This document shows positions 43,870-51,964 of a stretch of DNA of 64,000 nucleotides, piece by piece; the first letter of the stretch is position 1, and the number at the start of each line of letters is the position of its first letter. The notes beneath the pieces are model-generated. The model saw only the letters and a list, made by a program, of their open reading frames with translations. It did no database searches and was not told the DNA's origin. The DNA is taken from contig CAVXBV010000007.1 in the NCBI GenBank assembly GCA_963760125.1, positions 186,001 through 250,000 on the forward strand, written 5' to 3'. The translations under genes and the position numbers were made by a program. The DNA comes from RYN-111 sp963760125. Lineage in GTDB: Bacteria; Actinomycetota; Actinomycetes; Mycobacteriales; SCTD01.

Positions 43870-45440
43870 ACCCCCCGCCGATGGGGGACCTCTTCGACGG
43901 CTACGCCCGCGGAGCTGCCTGGGACGAGGTCTTCTCGGCCGACGGGACCCCCCACCCGGAGAGCGCGGCGCTGCACGCTGCCCTGCGTGAGATGACGGCG
44001 GAGGACCTGGCCAGCCGGAGCACAGCGCTCACGCGCGCGTTCCGCGACCAGGGGATCACGTTCAGCCTCTCGGGTGAGGAGCGCACCTTCCCGCTCGACC
44101 TGGTGCCGCGCGTCGTCACCGCCCAGGAGTGGGTCGGCGTCGAGCGCGGCGTGCAGCAGCGGGTCAAGGCCCTCGAGCTTTTCCTGGCTGACGTCTACGG
44201 CGAGCAGGCGTGCGTCCGCGACGGCATCGTGCCCCTGCGTGTCATCACCAGCAGCAGTGCCCACTGCCGCGCCGCGCAGGGCGTCACGCCCGCGAACGGC
44301 GTACGCGTCCACGTGTCGGGCGTCGACCTGATCCGCGACGAGGCAGGCACGTTCCGGGTCCTCGAGGACAACCTGCGCACCCCGAGCGGCATCTCGTACG
44401 TCGTGGAGAACCGTCGGGCGATGGCGCGGGTGTTCCCTGAGCTCTTCACGACCCACCGGGTGCGGCCGGTGGCGGAGTACCCCTCGCGGTTGCTGCACGC
44501 GCTGCGCGCGGCGGCGCCGGCCGGCGCGTACAACCCGACTGTCGTCGTGCTGACCCCGGGCGTCTACAACAGCGCCTACTTCGAGCACTCCCTGCTCGCG
44601 CGCCTGATGGGCGTCGAGTTGGTGGAGGGACGTGACCTGATCTGCCGGGAGGGCAAGGTCTGGATGCGCACCACCGCGGGGGAGCAGCGCGTCGACGTCG
44701 TCTACCGGCGCATCGACGACGACTTCCTGGACCCGCTGCACTTCCGGCCCGATTCCATGGTCGGCTGCCCCGGCATCCTCAACGCGGCGCGCCTCGGCAA
44801 CGTCACCATCGCCAACGCGGTGGGCAACGGTGTGGCCGACGACAAGCTCATCTACACCTACGTCCCGGAGCTGATCCGCTACTACCTCGGCGAGGAGCCG
44901 GTGCTCGACAACATCGACACGCACCGCCTCGACGACCCGGACGAGTGCGCCTGGGTGCTCGACCACCTCGACGAGCTCGTCCTCAAGCCGGTCGACGGCA
45001 GCGGCGGCAAGGGGCTGGTCATCGGCCCGCAGGCCACCGCGGAGGAGCTCGAGGCGCTCGGCGCGGCCATCCGCCTCGATCCGCGCGGCTGGATCGCCCA
45101 GCGCGTGGTGCAGCTGTCCACCAGCCCGACCAGCGTCGGTGACCGACTGGCCCCGCGCCACGTCGACCTGCGGCCCTTCGCCGTGAATGACGGGGAGAAC
45201 ATCTGGGTCGTGCCCGGTGGGCTGACGCGCGTCGCCCTGCCGGAGGGGTCCCTGGTCGTCAACTCGAGCCAGGGCGGCGGGTCCAAGGACACCTGGGTGC
45301 TCGCCGGCGCCCACGGACCGGCCGAGGGTGATCCCGACGAGCCGATCCTGGGCGTGCCGCACCCGCCGGACAACGCCCTCGACCGGGGTCCGTGGATGGA
45401 CCAGCAGCAGCAGCAGCAGCAAGGCGCGTCCTCGTGCTGA
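43863..45440 (+). CDS. circularly permuted ATP-grasp protein
   Basis: The product (525 residues from ATG 43863) belongs to the circularly permuted ATP-grasp family (DUF404/407 type). Motifs are EDNLRTPSGISYVVENRR, VDVVYRRIDDDFLDP, the glycine-rich LKPVDGSGGKGLVIGP and VDLRPFAVNDGENIWVVPGGLTRVALPEGSLVVNSSQGGGSKDTWVL. Such proteins are thought to join amino groups to carboxylates. A run of seven Gln near the C-terminus is encoded by CAG repeats. GTG 43851 and ATG 43881 are other starts. It forms a trio with the alpha-E and transglutaminase genes, a known conserved set of uncertain role. Confidence 0.88.
   Translation: MPNPPPMGDLFDGYARGAAWDEVFSADGTPHPESAALHAALREMTAEDLASRSTALTRAFRDQGITFSLSGEERTFPLDLVPRVVTAQEWVGVERGVQQRVKALELFLADVYGEQACVRDGIVPLRVITSSSAHCRAAQGVTPANGVRVHVSGVDLIRDEAGTFRVLEDNLRTPSGISYVVENRRAMARVFPELFTTHRVRPVAEYPSRLLHALRAAAPAGAYNPTVVVLTPGVYNSAYFEHSLLARLMGVELVEGRDLICREGKVWMRTTAGEQRVDVVYRRIDDDFLDPLHFRPDSMVGCPGILNAARLGNVTIANAVGNGVADDKLIYTYVPELIRYYLGEEPVLDNIDTHRLDDPDECAWVLDHLDELVLKPVDGSGGKGLVIGPQATAEELEALGAAIRLDPRGWIAQRVVQLSTSPTSVGDRLAPRHVDLRPFAVNDGENIWVVPGGLTRVALPEGSLVVNSSQGGGSKDTWVLAGAHGPAEGDPDEPILGVPHPPDNALDRGPWMDQQQQQQQGASSC
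45402..45422 (+). repeat. (CAG)6CAA microsatellite
   Basis: Six CAG units and one CAA encode seven Gln residues six codons before the end of the ATP-grasp protein. It is in-frame, so length changes would only alter the tail. Confidence 0.9.
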
Positions 45441-46363
45441 GCCGGGTCGCCGAGTCGCTGTACTGGATCGGGCGTTACGTCGAGCGCGCCGAGGACACCA
45501 GCCGCCTGCTCGACGTCCACGTGCAGGGACTGCTCGAGGACCCCTGGGTGGACGAGGTCGCCGCCTGTCGCGACGTGCTGTCGGTCATGGGCGTCGAGGA
45601 CTTCGAGGGCCCGGTCGACGTCCGGACGACGACGGAGCGCCTGGCCTTCACCAGCGGTGACACCAGCTCGATCGTGGGTGCCCTGGCGGCGGCCCGCGAG
45701 AACGCCCGCGGCGTCCGCGAGGCCCTGTCCAGCGAGCTCTGGGAGGCCATCAACGCGACGTACCACGCTCTGCCGAGCCAGCACGCGGCGGCGCAGCGAC
45801 ACGGCCCGGGCGGCTTCTTCCGCTACGTGCGCGAGCGCGGCGCGGTGGTCGGGGGTCTCATGGAGAGCACCATGCCGCACGACGACGGCTGGCGGTTCCT
45901 CGTCCTCGGCCGTTCGATCGAACGGGTCGACATGACGGCCCGGCTGCTGTGGGCACGCGGTCAGCAGCGCGGATCGAGCTCGGGCTGGATCGGCCTGCTC
46001 AAGAGCTGCAGCGCCCACGAGGCCTACCTCCGCACCTACCGGGCAGCGGTCGAGCCGGAGAAGGTCGTGGAGTTCCTCGTCCTGGACCGGCTGTTCCCGC
46101 GCTCGGTCTACGCCGCCCTGTCCGAGGCCGAGCGGTGCCTCGAGCACCTCGACCCCGGCATGGGTCGCGTCGGCGTCGACGCGGTGGCGCGTCGGCTGCT
46201 CGGACGGGCCCGCACCGACCTCGAGTACCGCGTCTCGGCCGGCCTCATGGCCGACCTGCCGACCCTGCTCGAGGACCTGCAGACGACCTGCGCCGAGACC
46301 GGGTCCGCGCTGGCGGCCCGGTACTTCCACCACACCGCCGCGCTGTCCTGGAGCGACGCATGA
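45434..46363 (+). CDS. alpha-E domain protein
   Basis: The 309-residue all-helical product starts VLSRVAESLYWIGRYVERAEDTSRLLDVH and has the family SIERVDMTARLLWARGQ and LDRLFPRSVYAALSEAERCL segments. Alpha-E proteins are regularly encoded between an ATP-grasp and a transglutaminase-like protein. GTG 45434 overlaps the end of the first and its stop overlaps the start of the second. The biochemical role is not settled; a peptide-tagging or peptide-bond forming system has been proposed for the trio. Confidence 0.9.
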   Translation: MLSRVAESLYWIGRYVERAEDTSRLLDVHVQGLLEDPWVDEVAACRDVLSVMGVEDFEGPVDVRTTTERLAFTSGDTSSIVGALAAARENARGVREALSSELWEAINATYHALPSQHAAAQRHGPGGFFRYVRERGAVVGGLMESTMPHDDGWRFLVLGRSIERVDMTARLLWARGQQRGSSSGWIGLLKSCSAHEAYLRTYRAAVEPEKVVEFLVLDRLFPRSVYAALSEAERCLEHLDPGMGRVGVDAVARRLLGRARTDLEYRVSAGLMADLPTLLEDLQTTCAETGSALAARYFHHTAALSWSDA

Positions 46364-47187
46364 GCATGCGACTGCAGGTCACCCACCGCAGCCGGTACAC
46401 CTACGACAGCGAGGTCGTCTCCTCCTACAACGAGGCGCGCCTGGTGCCGCAGACCGGGTTGACCCAGCTCACGCTGTCGACCGCGGTGAGCACCAGCCCG
46501 GACGCCCCCCAGCTGCGGTACCGGGACTACTGGGGCACCCAGGTCACGGCCTTCGACATCCACGTGCCCCACACCAGCCTCGAGGTCGTCGGCACGTCGA
46601 TCGTCGACACGGCCAACGCCGGCAGCGCGCCCGAGGGCGGCTGGGACGCGCTGGCGGACGCCCGCGAGCTGCACCCGGAGCTGCTCATCGCCAGTCCCCG
46701 CACGGAGCCCGACCCAGAGCTCGTCGCGCTCGCCCAGGACGTCAGCGGTTCGCCGTACGACGTGGTCCTCGGGCTGTCCGAGCTGGTGCACGGGCGGGTG
46801 GAGTACGTCTCCGGGAGCACCGGGGTCGGGACGCGCGCCATCGACGCCTGGGCGCTCGGCAAGGGCGTCTGCCAGGACATCGCCCACGTCACGCTCGCGG
46901 CGCTGCGGTCAAGGGGCATCCCCGCGCGCTACGTGAGCGGCTACCTCCACCCGAAGAAGGACGCGGAAACGGGGGTGACCGTCGCGGGCGAGAGCCACGC
47001 CTGGGTCGAGGCCTGGCTCGGCAGCTGGTGGGCCTACGACCCGACCAACCTCACCCCGGCCGGCGAGCGGCACGTGGTCGTCGCCCGCGGCCGGGACTAC
47101 ACCGACGTCCCGCCGATCAAGGGGATCTACGCCGGTGGCGGCGCCCAGCACCTGTCGGTGGCCGTCGAGGTCACGCGGCTGTCCTGA
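46360..47187 (+). CDS. transglutaminase-like cysteine protease family protein
   Basis: The 275-residue product has an N-terminal beta domain (LQVTHRSRYTYDSEVVSSYNEARLVPQ) and a transglutaminase core with the triad Cys in GKGVCQDIAHV, His in ESHAWVEAWLG and Asp in YDPTN. It could cut or transfer a peptide bond on the product of the ATP-grasp partner. ATG 46360 overlaps the alpha-E stop. The three genes form one operon of their own. Confidence 0.92.
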   Translation: MSMRLQVTHRSRYTYDSEVVSSYNEARLVPQTGLTQLTLSTAVSTSPDAPQLRYRDYWGTQVTAFDIHVPHTSLEVVGTSIVDTANAGSAPEGGWDALADARELHPELLIASPRTEPDPELVALAQDVSGSPYDVVLGLSELVHGRVEYVSGSTGVGTRAIDAWALGKGVCQDIAHVTLAALRSRGIPARYVSGYLHPKKDAETGVTVAGESHAWVEAWLGSWWAYDPTNLTPAGERHVVVARGRDYTDVPPIKGIYAGGGAQHLSVAVEVTRLS

Positions 47188-47200
47188 GCCGCGTCGCCGA

Positions 47201-47206
47201 TAGACT
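47201..47206 (+). promoter_or_regulatory. -10 box for leaderless lepA
   Basis: TAGACT lies five bases before the GTG of lepA at 47212, with no ribosome site between, so the mRNA most likely starts at the start codon. Confidence 0.45.
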
Positions 47207-47211
47207 GGCTC

Positions 47212-49035
47212 GTGCCCCAGACGACGCCGCAGGAGATCATCCGGAACTTCTGCATCATCGCCCACATCGACCACGGCAAGTCGACCCTGGCCGATCGCAT
47301 GCTCGAGGTGACCGGCGTCGTCGATGCGCGGCAGATGCGCGCGCAGTACCTCGACAAGATGGACATCGAGCGCGAGCGCGGCATCACCATCAAGGCGCAG
47401 AACGTCCGCCTGCCCTGGACCGCCGACGACGGCAAGTCCTACGTGCTCAACATGATCGACACTCCGGGCCACGTCGACTTCACCTACGAGGTCTCCCGCT
47501 CGCTCGCCGCCTGCGAAGGAACGCTGCTCCTGGTCGACGCCGCGCAGGGCATCGAGGCCCAGACGCTGGCCAACCTCTACCTCGCGCTCGAGAACGACCT
47601 GCACATCATCCCCGTCCTCAACAAGATCGACCTGCCGGCGGCGCAGCCAGAGAAGTACGCCGAGGAGATCGCGAAGATCATCGGCTGCGAGCCGGACGAC
47701 GTCCTGCGCATCAGCGCCAAGACCGGCGTCGGTGTGACCGACGTGCTCAACACCATCGTGCGCGACGTGCCGCCGCCCATGGGGGTCCTGGACGCGCCGG
47801 CGCGGGCGATGATCTTCGACTCGGTCTACGACTCCTACCGCGGCGTCATCACCTACGTCCGGGTGATGGACGGTCAGCTGTCCACCCGCGACCGCGGCCT
47901 GATGATGTCGACGCAGAACGCCCACGAGATCCTCGAGGTCGGCGTCGTCAGCCCCGAGATGATGCCGACGGAGTTCCTGTCCGCCGGCGAGGTCGGCTAC
48001 GTCATCCCAGGGGTGAAGAACGTCCGCCAGGCCAGGGTCGGCGACACGCTCACCACCGTCCGCAACCCCGCCACCGAGTCGCTCGGGGGCTACCGCGACC
48101 CCCGCCCCATGGTGTTCTCCGGCCTCTACCCGCTCGACGGGTCGGACTACCCGGCGCTGCGCGAAGCCCTCGACAAGCTGCGCCTGAACGACGCGGCGCT
48201 GGTCTACGAGCCGGAGTCGTCCGCGGCGCTGGGCTTCGGCTTCCGCGTCGGCTTCCTCGGCCTGCTGCACCTGGAGATCGTGCGCGAGCGCCTCGAGCGC
48301 GAGCACGGCCTCGACCTCATCTCGACCGCACCGAACGTCGTCTACCGCGTGGTCATGGAGACCGGCGAGGAGATCGTCGTGACCAACCCGTCGGAGTGGC
48401 CGACCAAGGGCAGGATCGCGGAGATCTACGAACCGGTCGTCAAGACGATGGTGCTGCTCCCCAGCGAGTTCGTCGGCACCGTGATGGAGCTGTGCCAGGG
48501 TCGCCGGGGTGCGCTGCTCGGCATGGACTACCTGTCGGAGGACCGGGTCGAGCTGAAGTACACGATGCCGCTCGGCGAGATCATCTTCGACTTCTTCGAT
48601 CAGCTGAAGTCGCGCACGCGTGGTTACGCCTCGCTCGACTACGAGCCGGCCGGGGACCTCGCCTCGGACCTGGTGAAGGTCGACATCCTGCTGCAGGGCG
48701 AGCCGGTCGACGCGTTCAGCTCGATCGTGCACCGCGACAAGGCCTACGCCTACGGCAACTCGATGACCACCAAGCTCCGCACGCTGATCCCGCGACAGGG
48801 CTTCGAGGTCCCGATCCAGGCAGCGATCGGCGCCAAGGTCATCGCCCGCGAGACCATCAGTGCCATCCGCAAGGACGTGCTCGCGAAGTGCTACGGCGGC
48901 GACATCACGCGCAAGCGCAAGCTGCTGGAGAAGCAGAAGGAAGGCAAGAAGCGCATGAAGATGGTCGGCCGCGTCGAGGTCCCGCAAGAGGCGTTCATCG
49001 CTGCGCTCTCCACGGGCGAGGAGAAGCCCAAGTAG
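47212..49035 (+). CDS. lepA: elongation factor 4
   Basis: The 607-residue GTPase acts on stalled or mistranslocated ribosomes and in 30S assembly. G motifs are AHIDHGKSTLADRM, RERGITIKAQ, DTPGHVDFTYEV and NKIDLPAA; the LepA-specific C-terminal domain ends KKRMKMVGRVEVPQEAFIAAL. Length is normal. It is encoded alone here between the transglutaminase gene and GH16. Confidence 0.97.
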   Translation: MPQTTPQEIIRNFCIIAHIDHGKSTLADRMLEVTGVVDARQMRAQYLDKMDIERERGITIKAQNVRLPWTADDGKSYVLNMIDTPGHVDFTYEVSRSLAACEGTLLLVDAAQGIEAQTLANLYLALENDLHIIPVLNKIDLPAAQPEKYAEEIAKIIGCEPDDVLRISAKTGVGVTDVLNTIVRDVPPPMGVLDAPARAMIFDSVYDSYRGVITYVRVMDGQLSTRDRGLMMSTQNAHEILEVGVVSPEMMPTEFLSAGEVGYVIPGVKNVRQARVGDTLTTVRNPATESLGGYRDPRPMVFSGLYPLDGSDYPALREALDKLRLNDAALVYEPESSAALGFGFRVGFLGLLHLEIVRERLEREHGLDLISTAPNVVYRVVMETGEEIVVTNPSEWPTKGRIAEIYEPVVKTMVLLPSEFVGTVMELCQGRRGALLGMDYLSEDRVELKYTMPLGEIIFDFFDQLKSRTRGYASLDYEPAGDLASDLVKVDILLQGEPVDAFSSIVHRDKAYAYGNSMTTKLRTLIPRQGFEVPIQAAIGAKVIARETISAIRKDVLAKCYGGDITRKRKLLEKQKEGKKRMKMVGRVEVPQEAFIAALSTGEEKPK

Positions 49036-49100
49036 CACGGGACGGCCCATCGGGACGGGTGAGTGATCCCACAGCTCAAGATCATCGACTGGCCGCCGAT

Positions 49101-49122
49101 GACTAGTCCGTTCGGTCTAGTC
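49101..49122. promoter_or_regulatory. near-perfect 22-bp palindrome, likely TetR-type operator
   Basis: Arms GACTAGTCCG (49101-49110) and CGGTCTAGTC (49113-49122) are inverted copies matching at nine of ten positions around TT. The core resembles TAGACCG..CGGTCTA-type sites bound by TetR-family repressors. It lies 52 bases before the GH16 start, and TAGTCT at its right edge could be a -10 box. Confidence 0.6.
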
Positions 49123-49173
49123 TGACCCAGATCCCCAGCCCGCCTTCCCCCCGACTGATCGGTGCCCTGACTC

Positions 49174-49923
49174 GTGTCCCGGAACCCCTCAGGTCGGCGT
49201 CGCCGTGCCTTCGTCACGACGATTCTTGCCACCTGCACCTCCCTGCTCCTTCCCCACGCGCCCGCCGAGGCGAACACCGTGTCTCCGCGCGGCAGCTCCG
49301 GCATCTGGAAGCAGGTGCTCCGCGAAGACTTCAACGGAGCCCTGAACCGGAGTCGTTGGGGCACCTACGACGGCTTCCCCGGTGACCACGGCGTGTGGAA
49401 GTCCCACCACGTCGAGATGCACGGCGGTCAGGCCTGGATCCACGGCTACCGCGAGGGCAGCGACTTCGTGACGAGCGGGATGATGCTGACCAGCCTCCCG
49501 CAGACCTACGGCAAGTACCGCGTGCGGGCTCGCTTCGACCGCGCGGACGGCATTGGGCACGCGATGATGCTGTGGCCGGTCACCGGCTGGCCGCCGGAGG
49601 TCGACTTCAGCGAGGCCGAGGGCCCGGAGGGTCGCACGATGGCCACCGCGCACTGGGGCGTCGAGAACCACCAGGAGCACAAGTTCGTCGACGTCGACAT
49701 GCGTCAGTGGCACACCTACGGCGTCGAGTGGGCGCCCAACGTGCTCCGCTACACGATCGACGGCCGCGTGTGGGCCACGATGACCGGCAAGGCCGTCCCG
49801 CACCAGCCGATGCGCCTGGTCATGCAGACCGGTGCCAACAAGGCGATCGGTCCGGTCAGCGCGAGCCAGCCGCGCGACGTCACGTTCGCGATCGACTGGG
49901 TGACGGTCTACCGCTACGGCTGA
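49174..49923 (+). CDS. secreted glycoside hydrolase family 16 protein
   Basis: The 249-residue product has a signal peptide (about 1-33) and a GH16 beta-jelly-roll: LREDFNGALNRSRWGTYDG, TYGKYRVRARFDRADGIGHAMMLWP, the catalytic EVDFSE in place of ExDxxE, and WHTYGVEWAPNVLRYTIDG. It should cut a beta-1,3/1,4-glucan or similar polymer outside the cell. GTG 49174 is the only start giving a full signal peptide. A palindromic operator upstream suggests induction by substrate or a small ligand. Its end overlaps the convergent gene by ten bases. Confidence 0.88.
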   Translation: MSRNPSGRRRRAFVTTILATCTSLLLPHAPAEANTVSPRGSSGIWKQVLREDFNGALNRSRWGTYDGFPGDHGVWKSHHVEMHGGQAWIHGYREGSDFVTSGMMLTSLPQTYGKYRVRARFDRADGIGHAMMLWPVTGWPPEVDFSEAEGPEGRTMATAHWGVENHQEHKFVDVDMRQWHTYGVEWAPNVLRYTIDGRVWATMTGKAVPHQPMRLVMQTGANKAIGPVSASQPRDVTFAIDWVTVYRYG

Positions 49924-50519
49924 GCGAGCAGGTCGCGGACGTGGCCGGTCTCGTTGAGGCTGACCACGCCGCGTCTGCCGTCGCGGGCCGCGCCCACCCG
50001 CGTCACCGAGGCGTACGCCGGAGCGAACCACAGGGGTCGCTGCTGCCCGAGCACGTGGCCGCAGTACGCGTTCAGCGACCCGCTGTGGCTGAACAGCACC
50101 GCCCGGCCGCTCGGGTGCGCCGCCGCGACCGACTCCACCGCGGCGACGACGCCGGCCCGGAACGCTGCCGCGTCGATCGACGGGTGCAGCTCGCCACGGA
50201 CCAGCTGCTGCCAGCGCTCGTCGGCCTCGGCGCGCAGCTCCTCCACCGGGACGTAGGAGCTGTGTCCGCTGTCGAACTCGTCGAGCCCGTCGAGCACGGT
50301 GACGGGCAGTCCGAGGGCCGCCGCGAGCGGCTCCGCGGTCTCCCGGGCGCGTCGGGCCGGGCTGCTGTAGAGCGCGTCGACCCGATCGGCGGCGAGCGCG
50401 GTCACGACGCGCTCGGCCTGCTCCCGGCCGCGCTCCGACAGGCCGGGGTCGGCCGGCGAGCCGTCCGGGGTGGCGTCGATGCGCACCGGCAGGGCGTGAC
50501 GGACCAGCACGAGCTCCAT
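49914..50519 (-). CDS. histidine phosphatase family protein
   Basis: The 201-residue product has the phosphoglycerate mutase-like motifs: LVLVRHALP with the RH pair (the usual Gly is Ala), ALYSSPARRARETAEPLA, and the second His in LFSHSGSLNAYCG. Which phosphoester it cleaves is unknown. TAGGCT nine bases before ATG 50519 may be its -10 box, divergent from hemW. Confidence 0.85.
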   Translation of the reverse strand: MELVLVRHALPVRIDATPDGSPADPGLSERGREQAERVVTALAADRVDALYSSPARRARETAEPLAAALGLPVTVLDGLDEFDSGHSSYVPVEELRAEADERWQQLVRGELHPSIDAAAFRAGVVAAVESVAAAHPSGRAVLFSHSGSLNAYCGHVLGQQRPLWFAPAYASVTRVGAARDGRRGVVSLNETGHVRDLLAQP

Positions 50520-50558
50520 AGGAGCGGCAGCCTAATGAGGCGCGGCTAGCGTGGCCGG

Positions 50559-51737
50559 GTGCCTGGTGCCCTGCCTGACGGAGATCCCGTCCCGACCGAC
50601 GGTGCGCTGCCCGAGGGCGTGCGCGCCAACGGTCCGCTCGGTGTCTACGTGCACGTGCCGTTCTGCCGCACCCGCTGCGGCTACTGCGACTTCAACACCT
50701 ACACCGACCTCGACGGCCAGCAGGCGTCGTACGCCGACAAGGTCGTCGAGGAGCTGCGGCTGTCTCGCGGGGTGCTGGGGGACGTGCCGCCGGTAGCGAC
50801 CGTGTTCGTGGGAGGTGGGACGCCGACGCTGCTTCCAGCCGCGGACCTGGCGCGCGTCCTGCACGCCGTCCGCGACGAGCTCGGCCTGGCCGCGGACGCC
50901 GAGGTCACCACCGAGGCCAATCCGGACTCGGTGGATCCGCGCTCGCTGGCGGCGCTGCGCGAGGCAGGCTTCACGCGGATCAGCTTCGGGATGCAGTCGG
51001 CGGTGCCGCACGTGCTCGCGGTCCTGGACCGCACCCACACGCCAGGACGGGCCCAGCAGGCGGTGGTCGAGGCGCGCGCGGCGGGGTTCGAGCAGATCAG
51101 CCTCGACCTGATCTACGGCACGCCGGGGGAGAGCGAGCAGGACTGGCAGACGTCGCTGGACGCCGCGCTCTCCGCCGAGCCGACGCACGTCAGCGCGTAC
51201 GCGCTCATCGTCGAGGAGGGCACCCGCCTCGGGGCGCAGGTCCGGCGCGGAGAGGTCCCGATGCCGGACGACGACGTGCTCGCCGACCGCTATCTGATGG
51301 CGGAGCAGTCGCTGGCCTCTCTCGGCTGGTACGAGGTGTCCAACTGGGGCGAGCCGTGCCGGCACAACCTGGCCTACTGGCGCGGCGCGGACTGGTGGGG
51401 CGCCGGTCCCGGGGCGCACAGCCACGTCGGTGGGGTGCGCTGGTGGAACGTCAAGCACCCCACGGCGTACGCCGCACGGCTGGCGCGGGGCCACAGCCCG
51501 GCCCAGGCGCGCGAGGTCCTGTCGGAGGAGGACCGGCGGGTCGAGCGGGTGCTGCTCGAGCTGCGGCTGGTGGAGGGACTGCCGCTGGAGGTGCTGCGGC
51601 CCATCGGTCTGGCGGCCGCCGGGCGGCACGCGGAGGGGGGCCTGCTCGTCGCCGACGCGCTCGACCAGGGCAGGGCGGTGCTCACGCTGCGGGGGCGCCT
51701 GCTGGCCGACGCCGTGGTCCGAGACCTCGTCGACTGA
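50559..51737 (+). CDS. hemW: radical SAM heme chaperone HemW
   Basis: The 392-residue product has the radical SAM cluster motif in VHVPFCRTRCGYCDFNTY (CX3CX2C), the VFVGGGTPTLL, TTEANPD and SFGMQSAVPHVLAVLDRTH segments, and a HemN_C tail. HemW inserts heme into respiratory proteins and lacks the extra residues of the true coproporphyrinogen oxidase HemN. TAGCGT six bases before GTG 50559 suggests a leaderless mRNA. Its position between lepA and hrcA is conserved in Actinobacteria. Confidence 0.95.
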   Translation: MPGALPDGDPVPTDGALPEGVRANGPLGVYVHVPFCRTRCGYCDFNTYTDLDGQQASYADKVVEELRLSRGVLGDVPPVATVFVGGGTPTLLPAADLARVLHAVRDELGLAADAEVTTEANPDSVDPRSLAALREAGFTRISFGMQSAVPHVLAVLDRTHTPGRAQQAVVEARAAGFEQISLDLIYGTPGESEQDWQTSLDAALSAEPTHVSAYALIVEEGTRLGAQVRRGEVPMPDDDVLADRYLMAEQSLASLGWYEVSNWGEPCRHNLAYWRGADWWGAGPGAHSHVGGVRWWNVKHPTAYAARLARGHSPAQAREVLSEEDRRVERVLLELRLVEGLPLEVLRPIGLAAAGRHAEGGLLVADALDQGRAVLTLRGRLLADAVVRDLVD

Positions 51738-51964
51738 CCTGGTGACCTGGGTGGCCGCGTCACGCTCGGTGACCGACGGCACAGCGCCGTAGGCGCGCCT
51801 GAGGGCTACGCACCGGTAGCCTGGCCCCAGGACCCCCTGTCCTCGCCAGCCGGGCACCACTGCCCGCATGGTCGCTCGTGTGTCGTGCCCCGTCCGTTCG
51901 TGGACCTGCCGCTTCCCACCCCTTGGCGGCCCCGCACCACAGCACACGAGCACGACGGAGTTCC
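51738..51964 (+). promoter_or_regulatory. intergenic region and structured 5' leader of the DEAD-box gene
   Basis: TAGCCT at about 51818 is a possible -10 box, giving a leader near 140 bases. CGGGCA/TGCCCG (around 51851-51866) makes one hairpin and CTCGTGTG (51875-51882) pairs with CACACGAG (51943-51950) in another. Long structured leaders are common before cold-induced helicase genes. No coding frame in it looks real. Confidence 0.35.

Noticed and set aside
43782..49050. Long minus-strand frames opposite the ATP-grasp, alpha-E and lepA genes
   Set aside because: They show no motifs and lie opposite well-conserved proteins.
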